The notes: generated by a model not told the origin, from the letters alone. A stretch of DNA of 64,000 bases from Pseudomonas sp. ICMP22404 (GCF_006227205.1 NZ_VCNG01000009.1:62001-126000); one strand, 5' to 3'; counted from the first letter of the stretch, positions 8,957-17,984 are shown. Numbers and translations: made by a program.

Positions 8957-10657
8957 TCAGAGCGGTTTGTTGCCATACCAGCGCGGCGTGTACACCCACT
9001 CGCCGCCGTCGGCACGGGGAAACACGCAGGTGGTCGAAGACCCGACCAGGACCATGGTGCGCATGTCGACCTGGTCCGGGGTCAACTGCCCCAGCGTCGT
9101 GACGCGCAGGGTCTGGCCCGGACGGCCGATGTCACGCCCCAGGACCACCGGCGTCTGCGCGGTTCGATGCTGGGCGACGATCTCCAGCGCCCGTCCCAGT
9201 TGCCAGGGCCGGGAACGGGAGATTGGGTTGTAGAAGGCCAGCGCGAGATCCGCTTGTGCCGCCAGATCCAGGCGCTTCTCGATGATCGACCAGGGCTTGA
9301 GGTTGTCCGACAGCGACAGCACGCAGAAGTCATGACCCAGCGGCGCGCCGGCCTGGGCAGCCGTGGCCAGGGAAGCCGAGACGCCTGGCAGGATCTGCAG
9401 GTCGACAGCGTGCCAATGGGCATTCGTCGACTCATGCAGCGCTTCCAGCACCGCCGCGGCCATGGCGAACACCCCCGGATCGCCGGACGACACCACCACC
9501 ACGGAGCGTCCCTGGGCCGCCAGTTCGAAAGCATGGCGGGCGCGTTGCAGCTCTTCGCGGTTGTCGGTGCAGTGTTGCACCTGATCGGCCCGGAACGGCC
9601 CGGCCATGCGCACGTAAGTTTCGTAGCCCAGCACGTCGTTGGCGCGGTCGAGTTCGGCGCGCACCGCCGGCACCATCAACTCGGCTGCCCCCGGGCCCAG
9701 GCCGATCACCGCCAGGCGCCCCCGTGGACGGCCGATCCGTTGCGGATCCAGGGGCTGTTCGGTCACCGCGATGGCCAGGCTGCCCATGAGCCGAATCGAG
9801 GCCGGCTGGCCGAGGGTCTCGCTCAACCATCCGGCGATGTCGCCGCTGGCGCAAGCGAAGCGCAGCGGCACGCCCAGGCCCGCAGCGGCTTCGTGTAACT
9901 CCGGACGGGTCATGTCGCTGTCCGCCGCCACCAGGCAGGCCAGTGACTGCACCGCGAGGCCGGCCTGACCCAGGGCATCGCCAATGGCGACCGCTATGTC
10001 CGTCATCCCGACGTCCAGCGCCACGGCTACATTGCGTGGATAGATACGCAACTCATCAACGGCGGGCACACCGGCAGCGCTGTCGATACGGATGGCCAGG
10101 CGCGCCTGTTGGTCCTGGGGCAAGTGCGCCTGATCCAGCCACGGCGCGGCCCCTTCGATGCGCACCGGCTCACCGGCCAGCAGATCGGAGACGAAGCGCT
10201 TGCCCTGCTCCAGATCGTCGAGACGGTAGCCACTCGGCGGATTGAGCAGGCAAGTGCCGAAACGCAATTCGCCGCTGGTGGTGATCGCCGGGGCGACTTG
10301 CAGGGCGGTCGCGATGTCCCGGGCCATGACGTTGACCCCGCCCAGGCCACCGAGCAATGGCACCACGGCACTGCCGTCTTCGGCCACCGCCAGCACGGCG
10401 GGCTCGACGCCTTTTTCCAGCAACAGCGGCGCCAGGGTGCGGATGACGATGCCCGCCGCGCACAGGGCGATGATGGGGGTGTCCTGCTGATAGAGCTCGC
10501 GCAGCGTCGCGCCGAACTCCAGGTAGTGACGGTCCACGCCCTCGACCCGCCCGGCCAGGCCGTGGATCAAGGCATCGGGATAGCACTGCTGGACCCGCCG
10601 GGCCGTTGCGAGGCTGCCCGGGCCGAGGATGACGATTGCCGGTGCCTTGAACGTCAT
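8957..10657 (-). CDS. cobJ: Precorrin-3B C17-methyltransferase fused to a CbiG/CobE-like domain
   Basis: The 566-residue product is a two-part corrin enzyme. Residues about 1-310 resemble CbiG/CobE (VILGPGSLA, LCAAGIVIRTLAP, GGLGGVN). Residues from about 313 are the SAM-dependent CobJ methyltransferase (RLAVIGLGPGAAEL, GYETYV, VVSSGDPGVFAMA). CobJ methylates C17 and contracts the ring of precorrin-3B. Fusion with CbiG is common in Pseudomonas. The CobE part reads RNVAVALDVGMTD where many homologs have a Cys-containing Gly-rich motif. The ATG at 10657 overlaps the cobI stop (ATGA); a GTG three codons upstream is an alternative start. It is the last gene of cobG-H-I-J. Confidence 0.9.
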   Translation of the reverse strand: MTFKAPAIVILGPGSLATARRVQQCYPDALIHGLAGRVEGVDRHYLEFGATLRELYQQDTPIIALCAAGIVIRTLAPLLLEKGVEPAVLAVAEDGSAVVPLLGGLGGVNVMARDIATALQVAPAITTSGELRFGTCLLNPPSGYRLDDLEQGKRFVSDLLAGEPVRIEGAAPWLDQAHLPQDQQARLAIRIDSAAGVPAVDELRIYPRNVAVALDVGMTDIAVAIGDALGQAGLAVQSLACLVAADSDMTRPELHEAAAGLGVPLRFACASGDIAGWLSETLGQPASIRLMGSLAIAVTEQPLDPQRIGRPRGRLAVIGLGPGAAELMVPAVRAELDRANDVLGYETYVRMAGPFRADQVQHCTDNREELQRARHAFELAAQGRSVVVVSSGDPGVFAMAAAVLEALHESTNAHWHAVDLQILPGVSASLATAAQAGAPLGHDFCVLSLSDNLKPWSIIEKRLDLAAQADLALAFYNPISRSRPWQLGRALEIVAQHRTAQTPVVLGRDIGRPGQTLRVTTLGQLTPDQVDMRTMVLVGSSTTCVFPRADGGEWVYTPRWYGNKPL

Positions 10658-11388
10658 CCCTGCCACCGTTCGCCCGGCACGATGATCAACGAGAAATACG
10701 GCGAGGACATTGGCTCGACTTCATCCAGCGGCACGATTTTCTGGTTGGCCATGGTCGCCCGTTCGACGTACAACGCCCGGCCATCCAGGCCCAGTTCCCC
10801 GAGCACCTGGCGGACCTTGGGGAAATTGCGCCCCAGCTTCATGATCACTGCCGCATCGGCATCGGCCAGCCGGCGCTTGAGTTCGTCATGGGGCAGCACA
10901 CCGGAGAGCACCGACAGGCTCTGGTTGCGGTACACCAGCGGCGCGCCGAGCACCGAGGCACCGCCCAGCATCGAGCAGACGCCGGGAATGACTTCGGCGT
11001 CGTAGTGCTCGGCCAGGCGATCGTGCAGGTACATATACGAACCGTAGAAGAACGGATCGCCCTCGCAGATCACGGCCACGTCGCGACCGGCATCCAGATG
11101 CACGGCCACCTGTTCGGCGGCGGTGTCGTAGAAGTCGGCGATCACCTGCTCATAGGACAGCGGCGCCGGCAGCACTTCGGTGGTGACCGGATACACCAGC
11201 GGCATCAGCGTCTGCGCTTCTTGCAGGTGCATTTCGATGATCCCGAAGGCGTTGCCCTTCTTGCCCTTGGCGACGAAGTACGCCACCACGGGGGACTCGC
11301 GCAGCAGGCGCAAGGCCTTGAGGGTAATCAGTTCCGGGTCACCGGGGCCCACGCCGAGGCCGATCAGACGTCCACGCTGCTGCATCAT
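10654..11388 (-). CDS. cobI: Precorrin-2 C20-methyltransferase
   Basis: This 244-residue tetrapyrrole methylase has the family N-terminal loop GLGVGPGDPELITLKA. It also has the catalytic-region motif CEGDPFFYGSYMYL and PGVCSMLGGA near mid-protein. It transfers a methyl group from SAM to C20 of precorrin-2, giving precorrin-3A, the substrate of CobG. The start codon overlaps the cobH stop (ATGA) and the stop overlaps the cobJ start, so the genes are probably translationally coupled. Length fits the family. Confidence 0.93.
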   Translation of the reverse strand: MMQQRGRLIGLGVGPGDPELITLKALRLLRESPVVAYFVAKGKKGNAFGIIEMHLQEAQTLMPLVYPVTTEVLPAPLSYEQVIADFYDTAAEQVAVHLDAGRDVAVICEGDPFFYGSYMYLHDRLAEHYDAEVIPGVCSMLGGASVLGAPLVYRNQSLSVLSGVLPHDELKRRLADADAAVIMKLGRNFPKVRQVLGELGLDGRALYVERATMANQKIVPLDEVEPMSSPYFSLIIVPGERWQG

Positions 11389-12011
11389 TCAATCTCCGTA
11401 GCGAGGGCATTGACGGCAGCCGCAGCCATGGCGCTACCGCCGAGTCGGCCTTGCATGATCACGAACGGCACGCCACGGCTGTTGGCCGCCAACATTGCCT
11501 TGGACTCGGCGGCGCCGACAAACCCCACGGGGAAGCCCAGGATCAACGCGGGTTTCGGGGCGCCGGCGTCGAGCATTTCCAGCAGGTAGAACAGCGCGGT
11601 GGGCGCATTGCCGATCACCACGACGCTGCCTTCCAGATGTGGGCGCCACAGCTCCAGGGCCGCCGCCGAACGGGTGTTGCCCAAGTCGCGGGCCAACTGC
11701 GGCACGCTCTCGTCGCGCAAGGTACAGATCACCGGGTTGTTGGCCGGCAAGCGTGCACGGGTCACGCCTTCGCTGACCATCCGTGCATCGCACAGGATCG
11801 GCGCACCGGCAGCCAGGGCCTGACGCCCGGCCGTGCCCGCGCCCTCGGAAAACTGCAGCCCATCGACCGCCTCGACCATGCCGCAGGCGTGGATGACCCG
11901 TACCGCGAGTTTTTCCAGATCGGCCGGAATGCGCGCCAGGTTGGCCTCGGCGCGAATGATCGCGAAGGAGTTGCGATAGATCTCCTGACCGTCGCGGATG
12001 TAATCAAGCAT
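11385..12011 (-). CDS. cobH: Precorrin-8X methylmutase
   Basis: The 208-residue protein begins MLDYIRDGQEIYRNSF. It contains VIHACGMVE with His41, matching the histidine used by CobH/CbiC to move a methyl group from C11 to C12 and give hydrogenobyrinate. The Gly-rich motifs VVIGNAPTALF and GFPVGFVGAAESK are also present. A longer reading with 11 extra residues would start inside cobG. I prefer ATG 12011, which overlaps the cobG stop (TGATG) and gives the usual family length. Confidence 0.93.
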   Translation of the reverse strand: MLDYIRDGQEIYRNSFAIIRAEANLARIPADLEKLAVRVIHACGMVEAVDGLQFSEGAGTAGRQALAAGAPILCDARMVSEGVTRARLPANNPVICTLRDESVPQLARDLGNTRSAAALELWRPHLEGSVVVIGNAPTALFYLLEMLDAGAPKPALILGFPVGFVGAAESKAMLAANSRGVPFVIMQGRLGGSAMAAAAVNALATEIE

Positions 12012-13342
12012 CAAAGGGGGCTCCGGGGGCGAGCGTCGAGCCATTGGCCGACCGCTTCAATAGTCAGATTGTGCGCCTGCAACGCGCCAAAACCTGGCTG
12101 CGTGGCATCGCGAAAATAGAGGTCGTAACGACCGGGAGCGACCGCCAGCAAGGTGGCGGGCGCGATATGGGCCGCCGCGCATGAGCGCGGGCACCCGGAT
12201 AAATGGACTTTCATCCCGTGGCCCTGGCGTTGCAGCACGTCGGCCAGGCGCCGGGCATCGGCCTTGGTGTCGGCCAGCGCCTTGCCGCAGCCACTGGAGC
12301 CCGTGCAGGCGATGAGATGTGCCAACGGTTGTTCCGCCGAACACAGCAGGCCCAACCCTTCGAGCCGCGCCAGCACTTCATCCGCGTCCTCGCGGTGTAC
12401 GTTGGGCAACAACAGGCTTTGCCATGGGGTGAAACGAAGGCTGCTGTCACCCTTCTCCCGGGCCAGTTGCGCCAGGCCTCGCAGCATGACGGCGTCGAGT
12501 CGGCCAAGGGGCGCCGCGGCGCCCACGTAGACACGTTCGTCATGTTGGGGTTGGATGCCGAGGTGCAATCCATCGATGGCCCCCTCGCGCTGCCAACCGG
12601 AACACGGTTGCAGCGAGACCCGGCGGGCCAGTGGCTGGCTGAATCCAGTGTCAGGAAGCTCTGCCAGCAGGTGACGCATGCGTGTCTGGTCTGGGCGGGC
12701 CAGGTCGAGAAACAGCTCCAGCACCGCCAGCACCAACCCATGTCCTTCGGCCAGGGGGACCGCGCCTGCCGGCTCATCCAGGGGCGAGCCCGCCAACCCG
12801 AACGCCAGCCAGGGCTCGCCGTGACGCATGAACGCCGACAACCACAGGTCATGGTGATGATCGAGCATCGCCAGCGCCTCGCCGCCGTCCAGTTGCACGG
12901 CGAACTTGGCCGACAGTTCATGGAATCGTTCGTGGGTCTGCAGGCTGAGCAGGATCTGCGCAGCCAACGGGCGGGTGTCCAGCAGCATCTGCCGGTCGAT
13001 GCCGGCCGTGGGGCTGAGCATCAGGTTGCGCACATCGTCGCCGGCCGGCGTGTGCGGGCCGAGTCCGGCGGCCAGCAATGACTCGATCAACGCGGCGTGC
13101 TCAGGGCCGATCCCGCGGATCTGCAGATTGGCTCGGTTGGTCGCCTCGATCACGCCACCGGCGAACCGCTCGGCCGCCAACGCCACGGCTTCGGCCTGAT
13201 CCGCCTGGATCGCACCGCCATCGAGCTTGATCCGGCAGATGCCCCCGTCCAGCGCCTGGACGACACGCAGCAACCCCGGGCAACCCGAGGGGCGTATGGC
13301 GTTGGAGGATGGACGTTCGTTCAAGGGAAAACCGGTCAGCAT
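12011..13342 (-). CDS. cobG: Precorrin-3B synthase (oxygen-dependent, sulfite-reductase-like)
   Basis: The 443-residue protein belongs to the nitrite/sulfite reductase fold. It has the N-terminal RPSGCPGLLR and the iron-sulfur cysteine pattern CTGSSGCGKA followed by LSGCPRSCAA. CobG uses molecular oxygen to convert precorrin-3A to precorrin-3B, the step that defines the aerobic pathway. It is the first gene of the minus-strand cob operon and overlaps cobH. No strong ribosome site precedes ATG 13342. Its promoter would lie in the REP-rich gap shared with cobL. Confidence 0.92.
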   Translation of the reverse strand: MLTGFPLNERPSSNAIRPSGCPGLLRVVQALDGGICRIKLDGGAIQADQAEAVALAAERFAGGVIEATNRANLQIRGIGPEHAALIESLLAAGLGPHTPAGDDVRNLMLSPTAGIDRQMLLDTRPLAAQILLSLQTHERFHELSAKFAVQLDGGEALAMLDHHHDLWLSAFMRHGEPWLAFGLAGSPLDEPAGAVPLAEGHGLVLAVLELFLDLARPDQTRMRHLLAELPDTGFSQPLARRVSLQPCSGWQREGAIDGLHLGIQPQHDERVYVGAAAPLGRLDAVMLRGLAQLAREKGDSSLRFTPWQSLLLPNVHREDADEVLARLEGLGLLCSAEQPLAHLIACTGSSGCGKALADTKADARRLADVLQRQGHGMKVHLSGCPRSCAAAHIAPATLLAVAPGRYDLYFRDATQPGFGALQAHNLTIEAVGQWLDARPRSPL

Positions 13343-13992
13343 CGGCGAAGGACCGCCATTATGCCTGCTTTGCCGGGGGGCATGAAAAGCTTGCCCGTCG
13401 GATTATGTGCAGCGTCGCCAGGAATGCGAGGCGCGAGCTGGCTGGTGATAGCGGTCTGGCTGGCAAGGTGGGGCTGAATGGTCCGACGCCATCGCGAGCA
13501 GGCTCGCTCCCACAGGGAATCTGCGGCTGGCACAAATTAAGTGGGCAACCTCATTCAAATGTGGGAGCGAGCCTGCTCGCGATAGCGGTCTGTCTGTGAC
13601 GGTGATGTTGAATGGGCACCGCCATCGCGGGCAAGCCTTGCTCCCACAGAGGATCCGCGGCTGGCACAAATTAAGTGGGCAACCTCATTCAAATGTGGGA
13701 GCGAGCCTGCTCGCGATAGCGGTCTGTCTGTGACGGTGATGTTGAATGGGCACCGCCATCGCGGACAAGCCTTGCTCCCACAAAGGATCCGCGGCTGGCA
13801 CAAATTAAGGGGGCAACCTCACTCAAATGTGGGAGCGAGCCTGCTCGCGATAGCGGGCCGTCTGTGATGATGATGTTGAACGGAACACTGCCATCGCGGG
13901 CAAGCCTTGCTCCCACCGGCGCGGTATGATGGCGGCCCGGTTCGCGGGACTGATGTGCCCGTCGAGCAACCCTACCCATTCGAGGAACAGAG
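13343..13992. other. 650-bp gap between divergent cob operons
   Basis: The gap between cobG and cobL is largely tandem REP-bearing repeats, annotated separately. I looked for the conserved B12-box pattern of cobalamin riboswitches and did not see one. Promoters for both operons must sit at the two ends, but I cannot place them. Confidence 0.6.
13524..13918. repeat. Three tandem ~134-bp units, each with a REP pair
   Basis: Units begin at the shared string CGGCTGGCACAAATTAAG at 13524, 13658 and 13792, a period of 134 bp. Each unit contains GTGGGAGCGAGCCTGCTCGC and an inverted, slightly different REP arm ending in TTGCTCCCAC. The first two are nearly identical and the third has drifted. A more divergent half-unit lies just upstream (about 13430-13520). 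Confidence 0.9.
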
Positions 13993-15204
13993 ATGACCCC
14001 CTGGCTGACCGTAGTGGGCATCGGCGAAGACGGCTTCAAGGGTCTGGGCCGAACGGCTCGCCATGCCCTGTTGCGAGCGACGCGCATTCTCGGCAGCGCT
14101 CGCCAACTGGCGTTATTGCCGGTGTGCATCCGCGGCGAACGGGAGCTGTGGCCAAGCCCGTTTTCCCTGGAACCACTGTTGGCGCGACGGGGCGAGCCGG
14201 TGTGTGTGCTGGCCAGCGGCGACCCCATGTTCTATGGCGTCGGCGCCAGCCTCGCCAAACACCTGCCAAGCGACCAGATGCTGGTCATCCCGGCCCCATC
14301 GTCATGTTCGTTGGCGGCGGCGCGCATGGGTTGGCCGCTGCAGGAGGTGGTCACGGTGTCGCTGGTGGCGCGTCCTCTGGCAGCGCTCAATGCCCATTTA
14401 TCCACAGGCGTCCGGTTGTTGTTGCTGAGCAATGACCGCCACAGTCCCGGTGCAGTGGCGTCATTGCTGCGCGAGCGCGGGTTCGGCCCCAGCCCCATGA
14501 CTGTGCTGGAACACCTTGGCGGCCCGGCAGAACGGCGGATCGAAGGCTGCGCAGCACACTGGTCCGAGCCAGACGTCACCGACCTGAACCTGATCGCCGT
14601 CGAGTGCCGGGCCGACCCTGCGGCGTTGCGCCTGTCACGCCTGGCCGGTTTGCCGGACACCGCGTTCGAACATGACGGCCAATTGACCAAGCGCGATGTG
14701 CGCGCCATCACCCTGGCCCGTCTCGCCCCGATGCCCGGCGAATTGCTCTGGGACGTTGGCGCAGGCAGCGGCTCCATCGGCATCGAATGGATGCGCGCGC
14801 ACCCGGCCTGCCGAGCCCTGGCCATCGAAGCCGACGAAGGCCGCCAAGGGTTGATCGAACGTAACCGCGATACCCTCGGCGTGCCCGGCCTGCAACTGAT
14901 TCGCGGACGAGCGCCCCAGGCCCTTGAGGGACTGGAGCGACCGGACGCCGTATTCATTGGCGGCGGCGTTACCCGTGAAGGCGTGCTGGAAGCCTGCTGG
15001 GCCCAACTCAAGCCCGGCGGTCGGCTGGTCGCCAATGCCGTGACCCTGCAAAGCGAGATGACGCTCATGAACTGGCGCGAACTCCATGGCGGCGAACTGA
15101 CCCGCATCCACATTGCCCAGGCCCAACCATTGGGCGAGTTCGACACCTGGCGCCAGGCGTTGCCGATTACCCTGCTGGACCTGGTAAAGCCCCTCGATGC
15201 GTGA
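13993..15204 (+). CDS. cobL: Precorrin-6Y C5,15-methyltransferase (decarboxylating)
   Basis: The 403-residue protein joins a CbiE-type methylase (VVGIGEDGFKGL at the N-terminus, LASGDPMFYGVG) to a CbiT-type domain. The CbiT part has the SAM motif WDVGAGSGSIGIEW near residues 253-266. CobL methylates C5 and C15 and removes the acetate carboxyl at C12. GAGGAACAG precedes the ATG at good spacing. It heads the plus-strand cobL-cbiD-cobK operon and its stop overlaps the cbiD start by 8 nt. Confidence 0.93.
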   Translation: MTPWLTVVGIGEDGFKGLGRTARHALLRATRILGSARQLALLPVCIRGERELWPSPFSLEPLLARRGEPVCVLASGDPMFYGVGASLAKHLPSDQMLVIPAPSSCSLAAARMGWPLQEVVTVSLVARPLAALNAHLSTGVRLLLLSNDRHSPGAVASLLRERGFGPSPMTVLEHLGGPAERRIEGCAAHWSEPDVTDLNLIAVECRADPAALRLSRLAGLPDTAFEHDGQLTKRDVRAITLARLAPMPGELLWDVGAGSGSIGIEWMRAHPACRALAIEADEGRQGLIERNRDTLGVPGLQLIRGRAPQALEGLERPDAVFIGGGVTREGVLEACWAQLKPGGRLVANAVTLQSEMTLMNWRELHGGELTRIHIAQAQPLGEFDTWRQALPITLLDLVKPLDA

Positions 15205-16294
15205 CGAAACCGCCGAACAACCCGCGCCCCTGCGCAGCGGCCTGACCACCGGCAGCTGCGCCACGGCCACCAGCCTGGCGGCGGCGCGCCTGTTGCTGCA
15301 AGGTCATTGCGCCGATGCCGTGGAGATCGTGTTGCCCAAGGGCAAACAGGTGCAGATGCGCCTGGAGTTCTGCCGGTTGACCGGCCAGGGCGCCGAGGCC
15401 GGGACGATCAAGGACGCCGGCGACGACCCCGACGTGACCCACGGTGCGTTGCTGTTTTCCCAGGTGCGGCTGACCGCCGAACCGGGGGTGCGCTTCATTG
15501 CCGGGCGCGGCGTCGGCACAGTGACGCGACCGGGCCTGGTGCTGGCGGTCGGTGAGCCGGCGATCAACCCGGTGCCGCGCAAAATGATCGGCGATCACCT
15601 GGACCGGCTGGCCGAAGAAACCGGCTATACCGGCGGTTTCGAAGTCACGGTCAACGTCGAGGGCGGTGAAGCCCTGGCCTTGAAGACCATGAACCCACGC
15701 CTGGGCATCCTCGGCGGACTGTCGATCCTCGGCACCAGCGGCATTGTCCGGCCCTTCTCCTGCGCGGCCTACATTGCCTCGATCCATCAAGGCATCGACG
15801 TGGCGAAAACCAACGGTTACCTGCACATCGCGGCCTGTACCGGCAATGCCAGCGAAGACACCATGCGCCGGGTCTACAACCTGCCGGAAATCGCCTTGAT
15901 CGAAATGGGCGACTTCGTCGGGGCCGTGCTCAAGCATGTGCGCAAGGTTCCAGTGGACAAGCTCAGCCTCTGCGGCGGCTTTGGCAAGATCAGCAAACTC
16001 GCCGCCGGTCACATGGACCTGCACAGCCGCCATTCGAGCATCGACCTGCCACAACTGGCCGACTGGGCCGCCGCAATCGGCGCCGGCGAAGTCTTGCAGA
16101 AAGGTATCCGCGAGGCCAACACCAGCCAACAGGCCCTGGCGATGGCCAGTGCCGCAGGCATCGCCCTCGGCGATGCGGTGTGCGAGCACGCCCTGGCCTT
16201 CGCCCGTAGCGTCGTGCCGCCCCAGGTTCAAGTCGAAGTCTTCGCCATCGACCGCCAAGGCGGGATCGTCGGCCACGCCGGAGCCTTTACATGA
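15197..16294 (+). CDS. cbiD: Cobalt-precorrin-5B C1-methyltransferase family
   Basis: The 365-residue protein has the CbiD N-terminal motif LTTGSCATATSLAA and the family motif GIKDAGDDPDVTHG in its AGTIKDAGDDPDVT form. In the anaerobic route CbiD methylates C1 during ring contraction. Here it sits with aerobic genes, and no cobF is present in the window. It probably covers the C1 methylation and deacylation step that CobF performs elsewhere. It overlaps cobL by 8 nt and cobK by 4 nt. Confidence 0.93.
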   Translation: MRDETAEQPAPLRSGLTTGSCATATSLAAARLLLQGHCADAVEIVLPKGKQVQMRLEFCRLTGQGAEAGTIKDAGDDPDVTHGALLFSQVRLTAEPGVRFIAGRGVGTVTRPGLVLAVGEPAINPVPRKMIGDHLDRLAEETGYTGGFEVTVNVEGGEALALKTMNPRLGILGGLSILGTSGIVRPFSCAAYIASIHQGIDVAKTNGYLHIAACTGNASEDTMRRVYNLPEIALIEMGDFVGAVLKHVRKVPVDKLSLCGGFGKISKLAAGHMDLHSRHSSIDLPQLADWAAAIGAGEVLQKGIREANTSQQALAMASAAGIALGDAVCEHALAFARSVVPPQVQVEVFAIDRQGGIVGHAGAFT

Positions 16295-17007
16295 AACGCA
16301 TCCTGCTGCTGGGCGGCGTCACCGAAGCCTTGGCCATCGCACGCACACTCGGCCCTGAACACATCTACAGCCTGGCGGGCGTAGGCCGTGTCCCCACTGA
16401 CCTGACCTGCCAGGTACGCGTCGGCGGCTACGGCGGCGCTGAGGGCCTGGCGCAATTCATCCGCGACCAGGGCATCAGCCTGCTGTTGGACGCCACCCAC
16501 CCCTACGCCGCCCAGATCAGCCAGAACGCCGCCCGCGCCGCCCGCGCCTGTGGCGTCCCCTGCTGGGCCCTGCGCCGCCCGGCCTGGCAGCCCCGCCATG
16601 GCGATGACTGGCGCGAAGTGGCCGACTGGGCCGAACTGATCCAGGCCCTGAAACCCTTCCACCGCCCCCTCTTCACCCTCGGCCGCGAACCACTGCAACA
16701 TCTGCATGAAATTCCCCCGGAGCAATTCTGGACCCTGCGCGCCCTGGACGTGTACCCCGGCAACGAACGCTGCGAAGTCATCGGCGCGCGAGGGCCGTTC
16801 CATATCGACGGCGAACGGGCGCTGTTCGAGCGGCGGCAGATCGATGTGCTGGTCAGCAAGAACAGTGGCAGCACCGCGACCGAGCCGAAACTGGAGGTGG
16901 CGCGGGAGCGTGGGGTGCCGGTGTTGGTGTTGAGGCGGCCGGTGTTGGCGGGGGTGGATCGGGAATTCTGGACGCTGGATGAGATGTTGTCGGCGCTGTC
17001 GATGTAA
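16291..17007 (+). CDS. cobK: Precorrin-6A reductase
   Basis: The 238-residue CobK/CbiJ protein begins with the nucleotide-binding-like LLLGGVTEALAIARTL. It has the family motif LLDATHPYAAQIS in the middle and VSKNSGSTATEPKL near the end. It reduces precorrin-6A to precorrin-6B with NADPH. The ATG overlaps the cbiD stop (ATGA). It is the last gene of the plus-strand cob operon, and no clear terminator hairpin was seen after it. Confidence 0.93.
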   Translation: MKRILLLGGVTEALAIARTLGPEHIYSLAGVGRVPTDLTCQVRVGGYGGAEGLAQFIRDQGISLLLDATHPYAAQISQNAARAARACGVPCWALRRPAWQPRHGDDWREVADWAELIQALKPFHRPLFTLGREPLQHLHEIPPEQFWTLRALDVYPGNERCEVIGARGPFHIDGERALFERRQIDVLVSKNSGSTATEPKLEVARERGVPVLVLRRPVLAGVDREFWTLDEMLSALSM

Positions 17008-17543
17008 CTCTACCGACCTTCACGATCCGGCCGCACTGAGACTACGAACCCAGACTACATCGCCTTGCGCCGCTGCCTACAACTGCGCCAGAATCCGCCG
17101 GCTTGTGGACCTGGGAGCGCATCGGTAGCTTGGACTCCGTCACTGCCCCTCAGTGATCGAGTTTAGTCGCCCGTGGCTTTCAGCTGGTTCATAAGCTCCG
17201 TCCAGTCAGGTATTCAACCTGCACTTGATGGTGGTTGTGCGCAGGGCGCCCTCGGGCGCGCCGGTAATGCTGAACTCCCCGGTCGACTAACCTGCGTACA
17301 GCCGCCTCCCTTCGTTTAGTCGCGAAGCCGTTGCGGTGGCGAGGAGGGTTTAGCGAAACGTCACACCACTGCGCTTTGTGGGAGCAAGGCTTGCCCGCGA
17401 TGAACGCGACTCGGTTCCAAGATAAACCGCGTCGGCTTCATCGCGGGCAAGCCTTGCTCCCACAGTGTCTACTCAGCCCAACGGGGAATAAATCTTCTCG
17501 CCACAAATACTCACCAGCTATTGGAGTCTTTGAAGGTAGTCCC
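17008..17543. other. Gene-free 536-bp stretch after cobK
   Basis: No convincing gene was found. GTTTAGTCGC occurs twice (17161-17170 and 17314-17323); the second copy lies inside a small palindrome, CTTCG-N6-CGAAG-like. There is also a G+C-rich self-complementary segment (GGGCGCCCTCGGGCGCGCC) near 17247. A REP pair ends the stretch. It may be a decayed gene leader or untranslated RNA. Confidence 0.4.
17378..17464. repeat. REP pair (inverted)
   Basis: GTGGGAGCAAGGCTTGCCCGCGAT and its inverted copy flank a ~40-bp centre, 80 bp before the small antitoxin-like gene. Confidence 0.85.
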
Positions 17544-17837
17544 ATGGCCCTCACACGAAACTACAAACACACGATTGTCGAACGCACCAGGCGTGACCCT
17601 GAGTTTGCTCAGCTACTGTTGGAGGAGGCGCCCTCAATGACCGGAACATTCACACGCTTCGATGCTGCTATTTATCTCAAAACGCCTGAGGAAATGACTC
17701 CGTATCTGGATGCCTGTTTCGACGAGGACGATGGCGACGGCGTACTGGTACGAGCGGCTCTCGACGATATCGCTCGAGCAAAAGACATGACGCCAATTGC
17801 CCTCGATGCGGATGGTGACCAATTGAACGTCGACTGA
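17544..17837 (+). CDS. Chimeric or truncated addiction-module antidote-like protein (97 residues)
   Basis: The ATG at 17544 follows GAAGG. Residues 1-28 (MALTRNYKHTIVERTRRDP...) look like the start of one small DNA-binding regulator family. Residues about 35-80 (FDAAIYLKTPEEMTPYL, LDDIARAKDMTPIA) look like a different one, the HI1420-type antidote. The protein ends about where the helix-turn-helix of HI1420 antidotes would begin. I therefore read it as a fused, truncated remnant. No RelE/HigB-like toxin gene lies next to it. It could still be expressed, but DNA binding is doubtful. Confidence 0.55.
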   Translation: MALTRNYKHTIVERTRRDPEFAQLLLEEAPSMTGTFTRFDAAIYLKTPEEMTPYLDACFDEDDGDGVLVRAALDDIARAKDMTPIALDADGDQLNVD

Positions 17838-17984
17838 TATCTCGCCACGACAGCGCTCATCTGGCGATCTGTTGCTATTGTTAACCCCAGCCCTGCGACC
17901 CTACACCGCACATGGCTTTTTTACTTCCAGCCTGCGATCAGGCTAAATACCGCCACCTGATCGCCCAACCGAGCGGATTCGCCC

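Noticed and set aside
13524..13918. Possible CRISPR array
   Set aside because: The units are 134 bp with no distinct short repeat/unique spacer pattern and no cas genes; they are REP-bearing tandem copies.
13343..13992. Cobalamin riboswitch before cobG or cobL
   Set aside because: No B12-box or conserved core was seen; the gap is mostly REP repeats.
17544..17837. Complete toxin-antitoxin pair
   Set aside because: No RelE/HigB-like partner gene is adjacent and the antidote lacks its helix-turn-helix.
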